Shown here in pieces: positions 1-7,834 of a DNA stretch of 23,023 bases. The stretch spans positions 1-23,023 of the forward strand of contig JAFTRB010000073.1 of the NCBI GenBank assembly GCA_017462445.1. Reading direction: 5' to 3'. Position 1 is the first letter of the stretch. Each line of letters opens with the position of its first letter. The notes under the pieces were generated by a model. The model saw nothing but the letters and a program-made list of their open reading frames with translations. It had not been told where the DNA came from and searched no databases. Source of the stretch: Clostridia bacterium (GTDB lineage Bacteria > Bacillota_A > Clostridia > Oscillospirales > CAG-272). The translations under genes were made by a program, and so were the position numbers.

Positions 1-207
1 ACTAAACCGTCCATTTTTGAACAGACCGTCAAAAAAGGAGAACGGGGGTTTCCTCTCTCCCTGGCAGCTTGGGATGCTGGAGGTTGGCGTATCGGTGGTA
101 TGTACTCCTCCGTCATCCGTGCCGCCAAGCCCTCCTAAGAGCGAGCCGTCATAATTGCTGGGTATTCTCAGATCGGCGCCCATAGGGTCAATGCTTCTTG
201 TGTACAT
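1..207 (-). CDS. Hypothetical protein, N-terminal part (cut by window edge)
   Basis: The reading frame starts at the ATG at 207-205 and runs open through the window edge, giving 69 residues beginning MYTRSIDPMGADLRIPSNYD. The segment is rich in Gly, Asp, Pro and Ser (residues 20-50) with no predicted membrane segment, so the visible part is probably disordered. A strong ribosome binding site (AGGAGGT at 211-217 read on the minus strand) lies inside the end of the preceding gene, and the stop of that gene (209) is one base from this start, so it is the third gene of a compact operon. From memory only, clostridial genomes carry similar short proteins with a PSNY-like N-terminus next to relatives of the two upstream genes. 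No function can be assigned. Confidence 0.6.
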   Translation of the reverse strand, partial: MYTRSIDPMGADLRIPSNYDGSLLGGLGGTDDGGVHTTDTPTSSIPSCQGERKPPFSFFDGLFKNGRFS

Positions 208-208
208 A

Positions 209-499
209 TTACCTCCTCATTATCTCAAGCACATCCAATATGCTTATCATGCTGTCAATAGCGCCGGCTCTGCTTTCTCTCAGGTAGGGCTTCAGCGCGC
301 CTAAAAGAGCCGCCCTGTTGCTTTTTCTTCGTACATTAGGCTCGCTTGGCGTTACAGATATCTCAACATCCTCCTTCGGCTCTTCCTTGGAGGGCTCGTC
401 GGTCTTACCCTTTGACAGCATTGCTCCTATACTTGCAATTATCTCAGGATTTTGCATAAGCATGCTTACGACCTTTGATATATCGGGGCTATCGCTCAT
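209..499 (-). CDS. Small hypothetical protein (96 aa)
   Basis: This acidic-middle protein has two helical ends: residues 1-30 (SPDISKVVSMLMQNPEIIAS) and residues 60-96 (a Leu-rich stretch with ALLGALKPYL and a C-terminal IDSMISILDVLEIM helix), joined by a Lys/Glu/Pro-rich linker. Its ATG (499-497) overlaps the TGA of the upstream gene in an ATGA arrangement, so translation is probably coupled. A GGAGGAAAC ribosome binding site supports the start. I recall this two-helix layout as a common unannotated clostridial family usually encoded in small-gene operons like this one. No signal peptide, catalytic motif or known domain is visible. Function unknown. Confidence 0.75.
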   Translation of the reverse strand: MSDSPDISKVVSMLMQNPEIIASIGAMLSKGKTDEPSKEEPKEDVEISVTPSEPNVRRKSNRAALLGALKPYLRESRAGAIDSMISILDVLEIMRR

Positions 500-720
500 T
501 GTTTCCTCCGCCTGTATTCATTTAATAGGCGAAGCGCTTCACCAAGGCTTGGCTTGCCGTCGGGCGAAACAGCGCTTCTCAGCTTTTCAAGCTCGCTGTG
601 CGGTGGAGTCTGCTTGGGTAGGGTAAAGCCATAGCCACCGGCAAGCTCCACAACTTTCGCCCACAGCTCATCATCCGGCAGTGATGCCAGCTCCTTCAGC
701 TTTTCTTTGTCTATTCGCAT
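496..720 (-). CDS. Small hypothetical protein (74 aa), first gene of the operon
   Basis: A short, charged, mostly helical protein starting MRIDKEKLKELASLPDDELW and ending in RRRKQ. The central part contains a GFTLPKQTPP segment followed by helices with LRSAVSPDGKPSLGEALRLL. The start is fixed by AGGAGGT six bases upstream (726-732). It is the first gene of a three-gene minus-strand unit and its stop overlaps the next ATG. It is transcribed divergently from the phosphodiesterase gene across only 64 bases; I could not find a convincing promoter for either direction in that gap. No membrane segment or catalytic residue is apparent. The family looks conserved in Clostridia by recollection, but its role is unknown. 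Confidence 0.75.
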   Translation of the reverse strand: MRIDKEKLKELASLPDDELWAKVVELAGGYGFTLPKQTPPHSELEKLRSAVSPDGKPSLGEALRLLNEYRRRKQ

Positions 721-784
721 AATATACCTCCTTTCGGTTTGTTATATATTATGCAGAAAATAAATTTTACTCTACTGATTGGTT

Positions 785-1288
785 ATGAATAAATACAAGA
801 TTTTAGTGGCCTCCGATTCCCACGGACGGGTGGACATGCTTATGGAGGCAATCTCTCGCAACCCCGACCTTGATGCAGTCATCTTTTTAGGTGACGGAAT
901 ATCCGATATGGAGTTCGTCAGCCAATATTTCCGCGCTCGGGCATGCGCTTGGTACGCGGTAAAGGGCAATTGCGATTTTGAAAGAATTTTTCGTGATGCG
1001 CCTCTTGAGAAAACTCAGCTTCTCGAGATAGGTGGCAAGCGTATACTTTATACACACGGGGATGCCTACGGCGTCAAGCTTGGTATGGAGGAGCTTTATT
1101 CCCTGGCGGAGCGCTCCCGAGCGGACATAGTTCTCTACGGTCACACCCATCGCCGTAGCGAGGAATATCGCTTTGGCAAATATTTTGTCAACCCGGGCTC
1201 GCTCCATTCCGGTGAATTTGGCAGAACCTGCGCAATTCTGACCATAGATGGCGACAGTGTTCTTTTCTCCTATCTGATGCTAGCCTGA
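785..1288 (+). CDS. YfcE/MJ0936-type metallophosphoesterase
   Basis: A compact (167 aa) cytoplasmic calcineurin-like phosphodiesterase. All metal-binding motifs of the family are visible: SDSHG (residues 10-14), LGDG near residue 37, GNCD near residue 66, a THGD motif near residue 94 and GHTHRR near residue 121. The usual family length is about 155-185 aa, so it is complete. The enzyme probably hydrolyses a phosphodiester using Mn or a similar metal, but the natural substrate of this group is not settled. I chose the ATG at 785 over the TTG two codons earlier because conserved residues begin right after it; no strong ribosome binding site helps decide. The ABC exporter follows after 25 bases and is probably co-transcribed. 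Confidence 0.9.
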   Translation: MNKYKILVASDSHGRVDMLMEAISRNPDLDAVIFLGDGISDMEFVSQYFRARACAWYAVKGNCDFERIFRDAPLEKTQLLEIGGKRILYTHGDAYGVKLGMEELYSLAERSRADIVLYGHTHRRSEEYRFGKYFVNPGSLHSGEFGRTCAILTIDGDSVLFSYLMLA

Positions 1289-1313
1289 ACTTAAAGAAAG
1301 GATTTGTGATAAT

Positions 1314-3224
1314 ATGCCTAGACCAAAATCCAAAAGCGATTTACCAAGGGAGAAGCAGGGGATAATCCGCGGTGCAATTGATACCGTCAAGGGCTTCCTA
1401 TCCAGGCTCTTCTATATCTACTCCCTTGTTTGGAAATCCGCCCCATTTATGCTGATTGCTCTTATTGCGATCTGCCTCCTTGACGGTGTGCTTCCTGTCC
1501 TTGGCGCGTATATATCCCGTGATTTGCTGAACGAGATCGCAAGGCTCATCGGGGTTCATGCTTCGGGCGGCCTTATTGAAAACGCCTTCAAGCTGCTCGA
1601 GCCGCTTATCTTCCTCTTTGTCCTCAACCTTGTTTACCTCTTTGCCAAGAAGGTGACGGCAAAGATAAAGACGATGGTTACGGGTATTGCCGGAGAGCTT
1701 GTTACAAACCACATTAAGCTTATGATAATCGGCAAGGCGAAGGAGGTTGACCTCGCTCGCTTTGATGACCCGGAGTTCTATGAAAAGCTCGAGAATGTCA
1801 ACCGTGAGGCAAATATGCGCCCCATAAGCATTCTTACTGCCTCCTTCAATGTTATCAGCGCTATTATCAGCGCCGTTTCCTTCGTTGCCGTGCTCGCAAG
1901 CCTCAGCCCCTGGGCGCCCATACTTATCATAATTGCGGCAATCCCCGGAGCAATTGTCAACTTCGCCTACCGCAACAAGAACTTCCGCTACATTCGCTTC
2001 CACTCCAAGGAGCGCAGACAGATGAACTATTACTCTAATCTTATGGTTAATAAGGATAGAGTAAAGGAAATAAAGATTTTAGGGCTTGGTAATACCTTTA
2101 TAGATAACTACAAGAATGTATTTGCCAGGTATTATTCCGGACTCAAGAGCCTTATCATAAAGGAGGGCGTTACCTCCATTATAATCGGGCTACTCTCCAC
2201 TCTCGTAAGCAGTGCGCTCTTCCTCTACGTTGCCTATAATGTAATCTTTGAAAACGGAATGGTCGGTGACTACTCGCTCTATTCGGGTGCGCTCACATCA
2301 ATTGCAACCTATGTGTCCACCCTCTTAACCTCCACAGTGTCCATCTATGAGGGAACTCTTTTCATAGATAATATGATAACCTTCATGAAGGAGGAGCCCA
2401 AGGTAATAGCCTCCGTGGATGTCCCCCTATCTCCTGCGCGCGGGACAGAGCATACAGTGGTCTTTGAGAATGTATCCTTTATGTACCCGGGTATGGATAA
2501 ATATGTTATAAAAAACATAAATCTTACTCTTCGCCACGGAGAGAGCGTGGTGCTTGTCGGACTTAACGGCGCAGGTAAAACAACGCTTATCAAGCTTCTT
2601 ACAAGGCTTTATGACCCAACCGAGGGAAGAATTCTTCTCGACGGACACGATCTGCGTGAGTATGACCCGCGTGAGCTGTATGACATATTCGGTATAATCT
2701 TCCAGGATTTCGGTCACTATGCAGAAACTGCCGCGGAGAATATTCGCCTTGGTGATGTAGACAGGGAGGCGGACGGTAATGCAATAGCCACGGCTGCAAA
2801 AAGAGGTGGCGCGATAGGCTTTATCGAGGAGCTTCCCAATGGATTTGATACACCGCTCACGAGAGTGTTCGAGGAAAACGGAGTCGAGCTTTCGGGCGGC
2901 CAGTGGCAGAAGCTTTCAATTGCCCGCGCCTTTTACAAGGATAGCGAGATTCTTGTCCTGGACGAGCCAACCTCCGCCCTCGACCCCCTTGCCGAAAGGG
3001 AGGTATTTGACCAGTATACAGCTCTTGCAAAGGGCAAGATTTCCGTCTTCGTATCTCACAAGCTTTCAAGCGCCGTCACAGCCAGCAAGATAGTTGTGCT
3101 TGACGGAGGCGAGATAGCGGAAATAGGCTCGCACGAGGAGCTGATGGCTAAAAGAGGAAAATATTTCAACCTCTTCTCCATTCAGGCGGAAAGATATGCC
3201 GGTGTCGACTATTTCGAGGCTTAA
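1314..3224 (+). CDS. ABC exporter, fused membrane and ATPase domains (half-transporter)
   Basis: A 636-residue type I ABC exporter subunit. The N-terminal ~360 residues form the six-helix membrane domain; residues ~385-620 are the ATPase. Visible motifs are Walker A GLNGAGKTT (416-424), Q-loop FQDF near 464, signature LSGGQ (526-530), Walker B ILVLDEP with D550 and catalytic E551, and switch H582. The FDDPEFYEKL motif in the first intracellular loop is typical of bacterial multidrug, lipid or peptide exporters. No peptidase C39 domain and no second half-transporter are nearby, so a homodimer is the simplest reading. Substrate unknown. An AAAGGA ribosome binding site precedes the ATG. Transcription ends at the hairpin at 3287-3316. 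Confidence 0.93.
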   Translation: MPRPKSKSDLPREKQGIIRGAIDTVKGFLSRLFYIYSLVWKSAPFMLIALIAICLLDGVLPVLGAYISRDLLNEIARLIGVHASGGLIENAFKLLEPLIFLFVLNLVYLFAKKVTAKIKTMVTGIAGELVTNHIKLMIIGKAKEVDLARFDDPEFYEKLENVNREANMRPISILTASFNVISAIISAVSFVAVLASLSPWAPILIIIAAIPGAIVNFAYRNKNFRYIRFHSKERRQMNYYSNLMVNKDRVKEIKILGLGNTFIDNYKNVFARYYSGLKSLIIKEGVTSIIIGLLSTLVSSALFLYVAYNVIFENGMVGDYSLYSGALTSIATYVSTLLTSTVSIYEGTLFIDNMITFMKEEPKVIASVDVPLSPARGTEHTVVFENVSFMYPGMDKYVIKNINLTLRHGESVVLVGLNGAGKTTLIKLLTRLYDPTEGRILLDGHDLREYDPRELYDIFGIIFQDFGHYAETAAENIRLGDVDREADGNAIATAAKRGGAIGFIEELPNGFDTPLTRVFEENGVELSGGQWQKLSIARAFYKDSEILVLDEPTSALDPLAEREVFDQYTALAKGKISVFVSHKLSSAVTASKIVVLDGGEIAEIGSHEELMAKRGKYFNLFSIQAERYAGVDYFEA

Positions 3225-3286
3225 AGGATAACCGTGTTAAGTTTTTGAATTTCTAACGCAAACTATTATTTACTAAAAATCAACAG

Positions 3287-3317
3287 AAAAAGAGCAAGAT
3301 TTCTCTTGCTCTTTTTT
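3287..3317. terminator. Bidirectional Rho-independent terminator
   Basis: A 12-bp perfect stem (3287-3298 with 3305-3316) with a 6-base loop. The AAAA/TTTT ends of the stem give a U-tract in both directions. It lies between the convergent ABC exporter gene (stop 3224) and the peptidase gene (stop 3319), and so can serve both. Confidence 0.9.
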
Positions 3318-3318
3318 G

Positions 3319-5178
3319 TTATGCCGCGGCTGTGTTTGTTCCGCTTTCTACATCAATATATGGCTTTCCAAAATAGTAATAATGCAAATCATTTGCTAAA
3401 TCAATAAGCGAGCCATCGCGCAGAGGGGACTTGATACCTGCCACCATCAATGTTTCAGCAAAGCTTTTTTCGTCGTCTATTGCGTAAAGCATAGCCTTGT
3501 ATGCGGCAAGCCCTGCGCCTGCTTCATTCTCCTCCATAAAGAAGATTTCAAGCGCCGCGATAAGCGAGGTGAAATAGGACTGTACATAGAAGGGGTATTC
3601 TATTGTATGAACCATCATTACCTTTTCAAGGTTGTCTGCGCCCTCTATATCAAAACCGAAAACTGCCTCAAAGGCCTCGCCAACCAATTCGTCAAGCTTC
3701 TCTCGTGTTATTTCGTCATATTCAAGCTCGTATACAGAATGCTCAAAGATTGAGAGAATTCCCTGGTTGAACAGTGTCCATATTGCTTCATCCACAGCCT
3801 TGTTCACAAGTATTCTGTGATTATCGTCGCTCATTATCTCGCTGAGCATTCCCATTGTCAAATATTCAAGCCCCTGGGAGGAAACCTCGGATATGTCAAG
3901 CGAGCCCTCGCTGCCGTAATTCAAGTACATATCCGCGAAGTGACCGAATTCGTGCGCAAGCGTAAGGTAATCATATTGCTTATTATCCGCGCTCATGAAC
4001 AGATAGGGCGAGTTGTTGCTGTCAATATAGGTTGTGAATGCGCCCTCGTAGCGATTGCCGCCCTCGGGAGCAATGTCAAACAAGCCGTAATAGAGCATAT
4101 AGGAATAGATATCGTATAGCTCCTTGTCGCGGGAAAGATAGAGGTTGCCAAGCCTGTTTACCGTTGTGATATAGCTTTGCTCCTTGGATAGCTGAGCGTT
4201 GACATCCGCCTCCAGCTTTGCGTACCAAAGCCTGTTATATAGCTGATAAATAATGCCTATATCGTCAAGGAGGTTCTCCATTTGCTCCCGGGAATAGTCG
4301 TGACCTGTGTTTTTGTATCCGACCTCGATATAGCTCTCGCAGTCCATCTCGGTGGCTATAAGCGAGCGAAGTCTCACAAGCTCGACGTAAATCTCGCACT
4401 GCTTCCTTGCTTTTGCGCTCTTAAACAATTCCAGGCAGGGTGTTATGGAGTTATTGTATATGGAGGACATTTCTCCGTATTTTTCCTTTATAGCCTCAAG
4501 AACCTCATTCACGCTACCCTTAAAGCTTTCGCCGCGTATCTCATATTCGATCTGAATATTGGCGGTGGAGATTGCCGAGCTTTCCGCCTCCAGAGCAGCC
4601 TCCTCTGCCAGAAGCTCTACCAATTCATCGGTATATATTCCGCCATCAACATACTCCTCTAGTGAATAGCCGAAGTAGTCCTCCTCGAACCTTGCTTTGT
4701 AGTCCGATTGAGCCGCCGCCACAAACAGTCCCTCCACCGCCTGAGAGAAGGATGGGGCATTTGTCGACAAATACTCATGCTCGGTCTGCCAGAATTCGTT
4801 TGAAGCGTCCTTTGAGGTATATATTTCGGATAGGGAATACATCGTTATGAAGTCTGCATAGCCCTCATCCAGGCCGTCTATTCTCTCCGTCAGCTCCTCG
4901 AAGCTCTTTTCTCCAAGCCTGATCTCTTCGCTGACCGCCTCAAAGTCGGAAATCAAGCCATTGACATTCGGCCTTGCGTAGGTAAGCTTGTCAAAGGCAA
5001 CGGTCTCTCTGTCCCAGCCACCAAATTCGGGAATTTTTATGGTCGGCTCGTGTGGAGTCGAAGGCTCATCTGTTCCCGGGGTTTCCTCGGGCGGGGTATT
5101 AGCTCCGCAGGATGCAAGCGAAAGCATACAGCTGAAGGCGATAGAAAGTATTAGAAAAATAGATATAAGTCTATTCAA
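3319..5178 (-). CDS. Exported M3-like zinc metallopeptidase lipoprotein
   Basis: A secreted peptidase of about 619 residues. The zinc site is clear: HEFGH (H409, E410, H413) followed by SEVSSQ, whose E431 corresponds to the third ligand in the M3 (thimet/PepF oligopeptidase) motif E-x-P-S-Q. The N-terminus is a lipoprotein signal (hydrophobic residues 4-20, lipobox LASC with C24), then a Pro/Thr/Glu linker, so the enzyme should be anchored outside the membrane. I take the TTG at 5178 as start because AGGGAGGAAA sits six bases before it; starting at the ATG at 5202 would put that site inside the gene and add eight charged residues before the signal. Most M3 oligopeptidases are cytoplasmic, so export is unusual. 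A promoter (5223-5251) makes it monocistronic. Confidence 0.85.
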   Translation of the reverse strand: MNRLISIFLILSIAFSCMLSLASCGANTPPEETPGTDEPSTPHEPTIKIPEFGGWDRETVAFDKLTYARPNVNGLISDFEAVSEEIRLGEKSFEELTERIDGLDEGYADFITMYSLSEIYTSKDASNEFWQTEHEYLSTNAPSFSQAVEGLFVAAAQSDYKARFEEDYFGYSLEEYVDGGIYTDELVELLAEEAALEAESSAISTANIQIEYEIRGESFKGSVNEVLEAIKEKYGEMSSIYNNSITPCLELFKSAKARKQCEIYVELVRLRSLIATEMDCESYIEVGYKNTGHDYSREQMENLLDDIGIIYQLYNRLWYAKLEADVNAQLSKEQSYITTVNRLGNLYLSRDKELYDIYSYMLYYGLFDIAPEGGNRYEGAFTTYIDSNNSPYLFMSADNKQYDYLTLAHEFGHFADMYLNYGSEGSLDISEVSSQGLEYLTMGMLSEIMSDDNHRILVNKAVDEAIWTLFNQGILSIFEHSVYELEYDEITREKLDELVGEAFEAVFGFDIEGADNLEKVMMVHTIEYPFYVQSYFTSLIAALEIFFMEENEAGAGLAAYKAMLYAIDDEKSFAETLMVAGIKSPLRDGSLIDLANDLHYYYFGKPYIDVESGTNTAAA

Positions 5179-5222
5179 GGTTTCCTCCCTGCCTGATGGC
5201 ATATCTATAACTTTACCGTTTT

Positions 5223-5251
5223 ATTTTACACTAAAAGTCTGATCCGTTCAA
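5223..5251 (-). promoter_or_regulatory. Sigma-A promoter of the peptidase gene
   Basis: Read on the minus strand: -35 TTGAAC (5251-5246), 17-base spacer, -10 TAAAAT (5228-5223). Transcription would start near 5216, giving a leader of about 38 bases before the TTG start. An AT-rich tract of AATAAT repeats (5250-5270) lies directly upstream and could act as an UP element. Confidence 0.7.
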
Positions 5252-5303
5252 TAATAAATAATAAATAATATTTTAATGTTTTGTAAATAAACGGGAGCTA
5301 TCA

Positions 5304-5339
5304 AAGAATAAGGGAGGGAACGCATCGGCATTCTCTCCC
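5304..5339 (-). terminator. Probable terminator of the glucokinase gene
   Basis: A 12-position stem (5328-5339 with 5312-5323) with a 4-base loop, one A-C mismatch and one wobble pair, about 26 bases past the glucokinase stop. It is followed on the minus strand by TTATTCTTT, a weaker U-tract than at the other terminators in the window. Confidence 0.6.
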
Positions 5340-5365
5340 CCTCGACAGGCTTTTATGCTTTGTAA

Positions 5366-6334
5366 TTATCTTCCAAGACCGGCTGCGCCAATAATTCCCG
5401 CATCATTTCCAAGCTCAGCGATAACGATCTTGGTTTTCTTTCCGTCGCTGATGGATCTTGTATACTGCTCGCGCTCCACAAGCTTCAGAAGCGGCACCGT
5501 CAGGTTCTCCTTTTCGTTGCATACTCCGCCGCCAATGCACAGTACATGAGGCTGGAAGATATTGATTATATTGGTGATACCGACGGCAAGATACTCGATG
5601 TATTCGTCAACAATTTTCTTGCCCCACTCGTCACCCTTCTTCATAGCATCAAAGGCTGTACGCGCAGATACCTTTCCTGCTCGCTTTTCCTCCTCGAAGA
5701 GCAGGGAGGGGATCTCCTTAAGCTTCAGCTCGGTCATCTTCTCGCGAGTCATAGCGGTCAGGGCAGTAGCCGAGGAATAAGCCTCCCAGCAGCCCCGTCT
5801 TCCGCAGGAGCACTGTCTGCCACCCGCAGAGATAACAGTGTGTCCAAGCTCGGTGCCGCCCGGGTTCTTGCCACCGGCAAAGATTTTTCCATCAAGGATC
5901 ACGCCGCCGCCTACTCCTGTGCCAAGGGTTATCATAACCAGGGTGGGCATACCCTTGCCGACTCCGGCAAGAGCCTCTCCGAGCGCCGCCGCGTTTGCAT
6001 CATTTGCAATATATACTCGCTCGACGGGACAGTATTTCTTAAAGATTTCAACAAGGGGGAAGTCGGACATTTTAATGTTGTTTGTGTATTCAACTATGCC
6101 GGCATCAGAGTTTATGCAGCCTGGAGCTGCTATGCCCACATATTCTATATCCGCAAGCGATAGCGAATTGCGCTCAACGATCTTCATTGTCAAAGCCGCC
6201 ATATCCTTAACTATCTCCTCGCCCTCTCGCTCTGCCAAGGTGGGAACAGAGCCTTTATCAACAATTCTTAGTTCCTCATCACAAAGACCAACAGCGATAT
6301 TTGTTCCGCCAAGATCAATTCCAATAGTGTACAT
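5366..6334 (-). CDS. glk: ROK-family glucokinase
   Basis: A 322-residue cytoplasmic sugar kinase that most likely phosphorylates glucose to glucose 6-phosphate with ATP. The N-terminal phosphate-binding motif GIDLGGTN (residues 5-12), the TLGTGVGGG motif in the middle, and the ROK zinc site ELGH followed by CSCGRRGCWE are all present. Length fits ROK kinases (about 300-325 aa), and the absence of an N-terminal helix-turn-helix separates it from ROK repressors. Glucose specificity is inferred from similarity to clostridial glucokinases; a related hexose cannot be excluded. The ribosome binding site is weak (GCGAGA). It has its own promoter at 6378-6406. The sugar-uptake cluster downstream could feed it, but no physical link is shown. 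Confidence 0.9.
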   Translation of the reverse strand: MYTIGIDLGGTNIAVGLCDEELRIVDKGSVPTLAEREGEEIVKDMAALTMKIVERNSLSLADIEYVGIAAPGCINSDAGIVEYTNNIKMSDFPLVEIFKKYCPVERVYIANDANAAALGEALAGVGKGMPTLVMITLGTGVGGGVILDGKIFAGGKNPGGTELGHTVISAGGRQCSCGRRGCWEAYSSATALTAMTREKMTELKLKEIPSLLFEEEKRAGKVSARTAFDAMKKGDEWGKKIVDEYIEYLAVGITNIINIFQPHVLCIGGGVCNEKENLTVPLLKLVEREQYTRSISDGKKTKIVIAELGNDAGIIGAAGLGR

Positions 6335-6377
6335 ATTTTATCTCGCTTTCAAGCTTATTATGCCTTCGCACGAATAT

Positions 6378-6406
6378 ATTATAAATATTAAAGCCGTTTC
6401 TGTCAA
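6378..6406 (-). promoter_or_regulatory. Consensus sigma-A promoter of the glucokinase gene
   Basis: On the minus strand a perfect -35 TTGACA (6406-6401) and a perfect -10 TATAAT (6383-6378) are separated by exactly 17 bases. Transcription would start near 6371 and give a leader of about 37 bases. The exact match suggests strong, little-regulated expression. Confidence 0.9.
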
Positions 6407-6500
6407 GAATAAAAGAGCGAATAGGCAGAAAAATATATACAAAAGCATATGCGTTCATAAAAAATTAACAATTATGATGCTTGCTTTTTTGCTACGCTAC

Positions 6501-6529
6501 TTGAAATCTACACAAAAATGGTATACAAT
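6501..6529 (+). promoter_or_regulatory. Sigma-A promoter of the nifS-nifU operon
   Basis: The -35 TTGAAA (6501-6506) and -10 TACAAT (6524-6529) have a 17-base spacer. Transcription would start near 6536, leaving a leader of about 110 bases before the nifS ATG. No IscR-type regulator is encoded in the window. Confidence 0.75.
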
Positions 6530-6546
6530 AAAGACCGATATGAAAA

Positions 6547-6610
6547 AAGGCGCATTTTTGCGCGTTTGCGGTTGAAAAAACGCCTTGCGGTAAGCTTAAG
6601 GCCGCAGGGC
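6547..6610 (+). promoter_or_regulatory. Structured 5' leader of nifS
   Basis: Three possible stems occur in the leader: 6550-6554 with 6559-6563 (5 bp, TTTT loop), 6547-6552 with 6581-6586 (6 bp), and 6582-6590 with 6602-6610 (9 bp with one wobble, 11-base loop). The second overlaps the first and third, so the fold could switch. No U-tract follows, so it is not a simple terminator, and I recognise no known riboswitch. Confidence 0.3.
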
Positions 6611-6645
6611 AAGCACACTTAAAGCAAAACAGAGGAAATAGAGCT

Positions 6646-7824
6646 ATGGCAAGATTTGTATATGCCGACAATGCCGCCACCACTCCGGTCAGCCCCGAGG
6701 TAATTGCGGCAATGCAGCCCTGCTTCGAGACTGCCTGGGGCAACCCCTCCAGCCAGCACGATAAGGGCTATGAGGCAAAAAATATATTGGACGATGCAAG
6801 AGCGCGAATTGCTAAGGCGCTCCACTGCCGCGATAATGAGATATACTTTACCTCCTGCGGCACCGAGAGTGATAATTGGGCGATAAAGGGCGCGGCCTCG
6901 ATGATGAGGCGTAAGGGCAGAGATCACATCATCACCACCAAAATCGAGCATCACGCGGTGCTTCACACCTGTGCGGCGCTTGAACGCGAGGGCTACCGTG
7001 TAACTTACATTGGAGTTGACTCTGACGGTATTGTTAATATCGAGGAGCTTCGCGCGGCGCTCGATGATAGGACCGCTTTGGTGGCGGTTATGCTTGCGAA
7101 CAACGAGATTGGAACAATTCAGCCCGTTAAGGAGATCGCCGAGCTTGCCCACGCCGCCGGCGCGCTTATGTTTACCGATGCTGTACAGGCTATTGGCAAT
7201 ATGGAGGTCGATATATCCGCCTTGGGAGTCGATATGCTCGCTATGTCCGGACACAAGATTCACGCGCCTAAGGGCATCGGGCTTCTCTATATCCGTCGCG
7301 GTTTGGTTATCGATAACCTTCTTGATGGCGGTGGACAGGAGAGAAGGCGCCGTGGCGGCACCGAGAACCTCCCCTACATCGTTGGATTGGCAAGGGCAAT
7401 CGAGATAGCGGTAGCAAGGCTTCCCGAACTTGACAGAGTGAGAAAAATGCGCGACAGGCTTGTTGCCGAGCTGACAAGGATACCGTATTCCAAGCTAAAC
7501 GGAAGCGCCACCTGCCGTCTCCCGGGCAACGCCAACATCGGCTTCGAGTGCATCGAGGGCGAGAGCATACTTATGATGCTCGATGCAGCAGGCATATGCG
7601 CCTCCACCGGATCTGCCTGCTCCTCCGCCTCCCTCGATCCCTCCCATGTGCTTCTCGCCATAGGCGTTCCCCATGAGAAGGCGCATGGCTCAATCAGGTT
7701 CTCGATCTCTCATGAGACGACCGAGGAGGATATCGACTACATTATAGAAACCGTCCCACCCATTATAGAGCGTCTTAGAAATCTCAGCCCGCTCTGGGAG
7801 GACCTTATGAAAGCAAAGAAATGA
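6646..7824 (+). CDS. nifS: Cysteine desulfurase NifS
   Basis: A 392-residue PLP enzyme that removes sulfur from cysteine to give alanine and an enzyme persulfide, the sulfur source for Fe-S clusters and thiolated tRNA. It opens with YADNAATTP, the class V aminotransferase start. The PLP lysine is K204 in SGHKIHAPKG, and the catalytic cysteine is C325 in the flexible loop STGSACSSAS, with the long loop typical of NifS/IscS (group I) rather than SufS. The EHHAV and NNEIGT cofactor-contact motifs are also present. Length matches the family. Ribosome binding site GAGGAAA precedes the ATG. nifU follows after 10 bases as its usual scaffold partner. Confidence 0.95.
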   Translation: MARFVYADNAATTPVSPEVIAAMQPCFETAWGNPSSQHDKGYEAKNILDDARARIAKALHCRDNEIYFTSCGTESDNWAIKGAASMMRRKGRDHIITTKIEHHAVLHTCAALEREGYRVTYIGVDSDGIVNIEELRAALDDRTALVAVMLANNEIGTIQPVKEIAELAHAAGALMFTDAVQAIGNMEVDISALGVDMLAMSGHKIHAPKGIGLLYIRRGLVIDNLLDGGGQERRRRGGTENLPYIVGLARAIEIAVARLPELDRVRKMRDRLVAELTRIPYSKLNGSATCRLPGNANIGFECIEGESILMMLDAAGICASTGSACSSASLDPSHVLLAIGVPHEKAHGSIRFSISHETTEEDIDYIIETVPPIIERLRNLSPLWEDLMKAKK

Positions 7825-7834
7825 GGAATTTGAA

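Larger units (their letters stand above)
6335..6645. other. Divergent intergenic region between glucokinase and nifS
   Basis: These 311 bases hold the two divergent promoters (6378-6406 minus, 6501-6529 plus) and a structured nifS leader. The AT-rich stretch between the promoters (6410-6500) shows no supported gene or clear repeat. Confidence 0.7.

Noticed and set aside
721..784. Divergent promoters between the small-gene operon and the phosphodiesterase gene
   Set aside because: TATATT and CATAAT-like boxes are present, but no -35 at a proper distance was found on either strand, so no promoter is reported.
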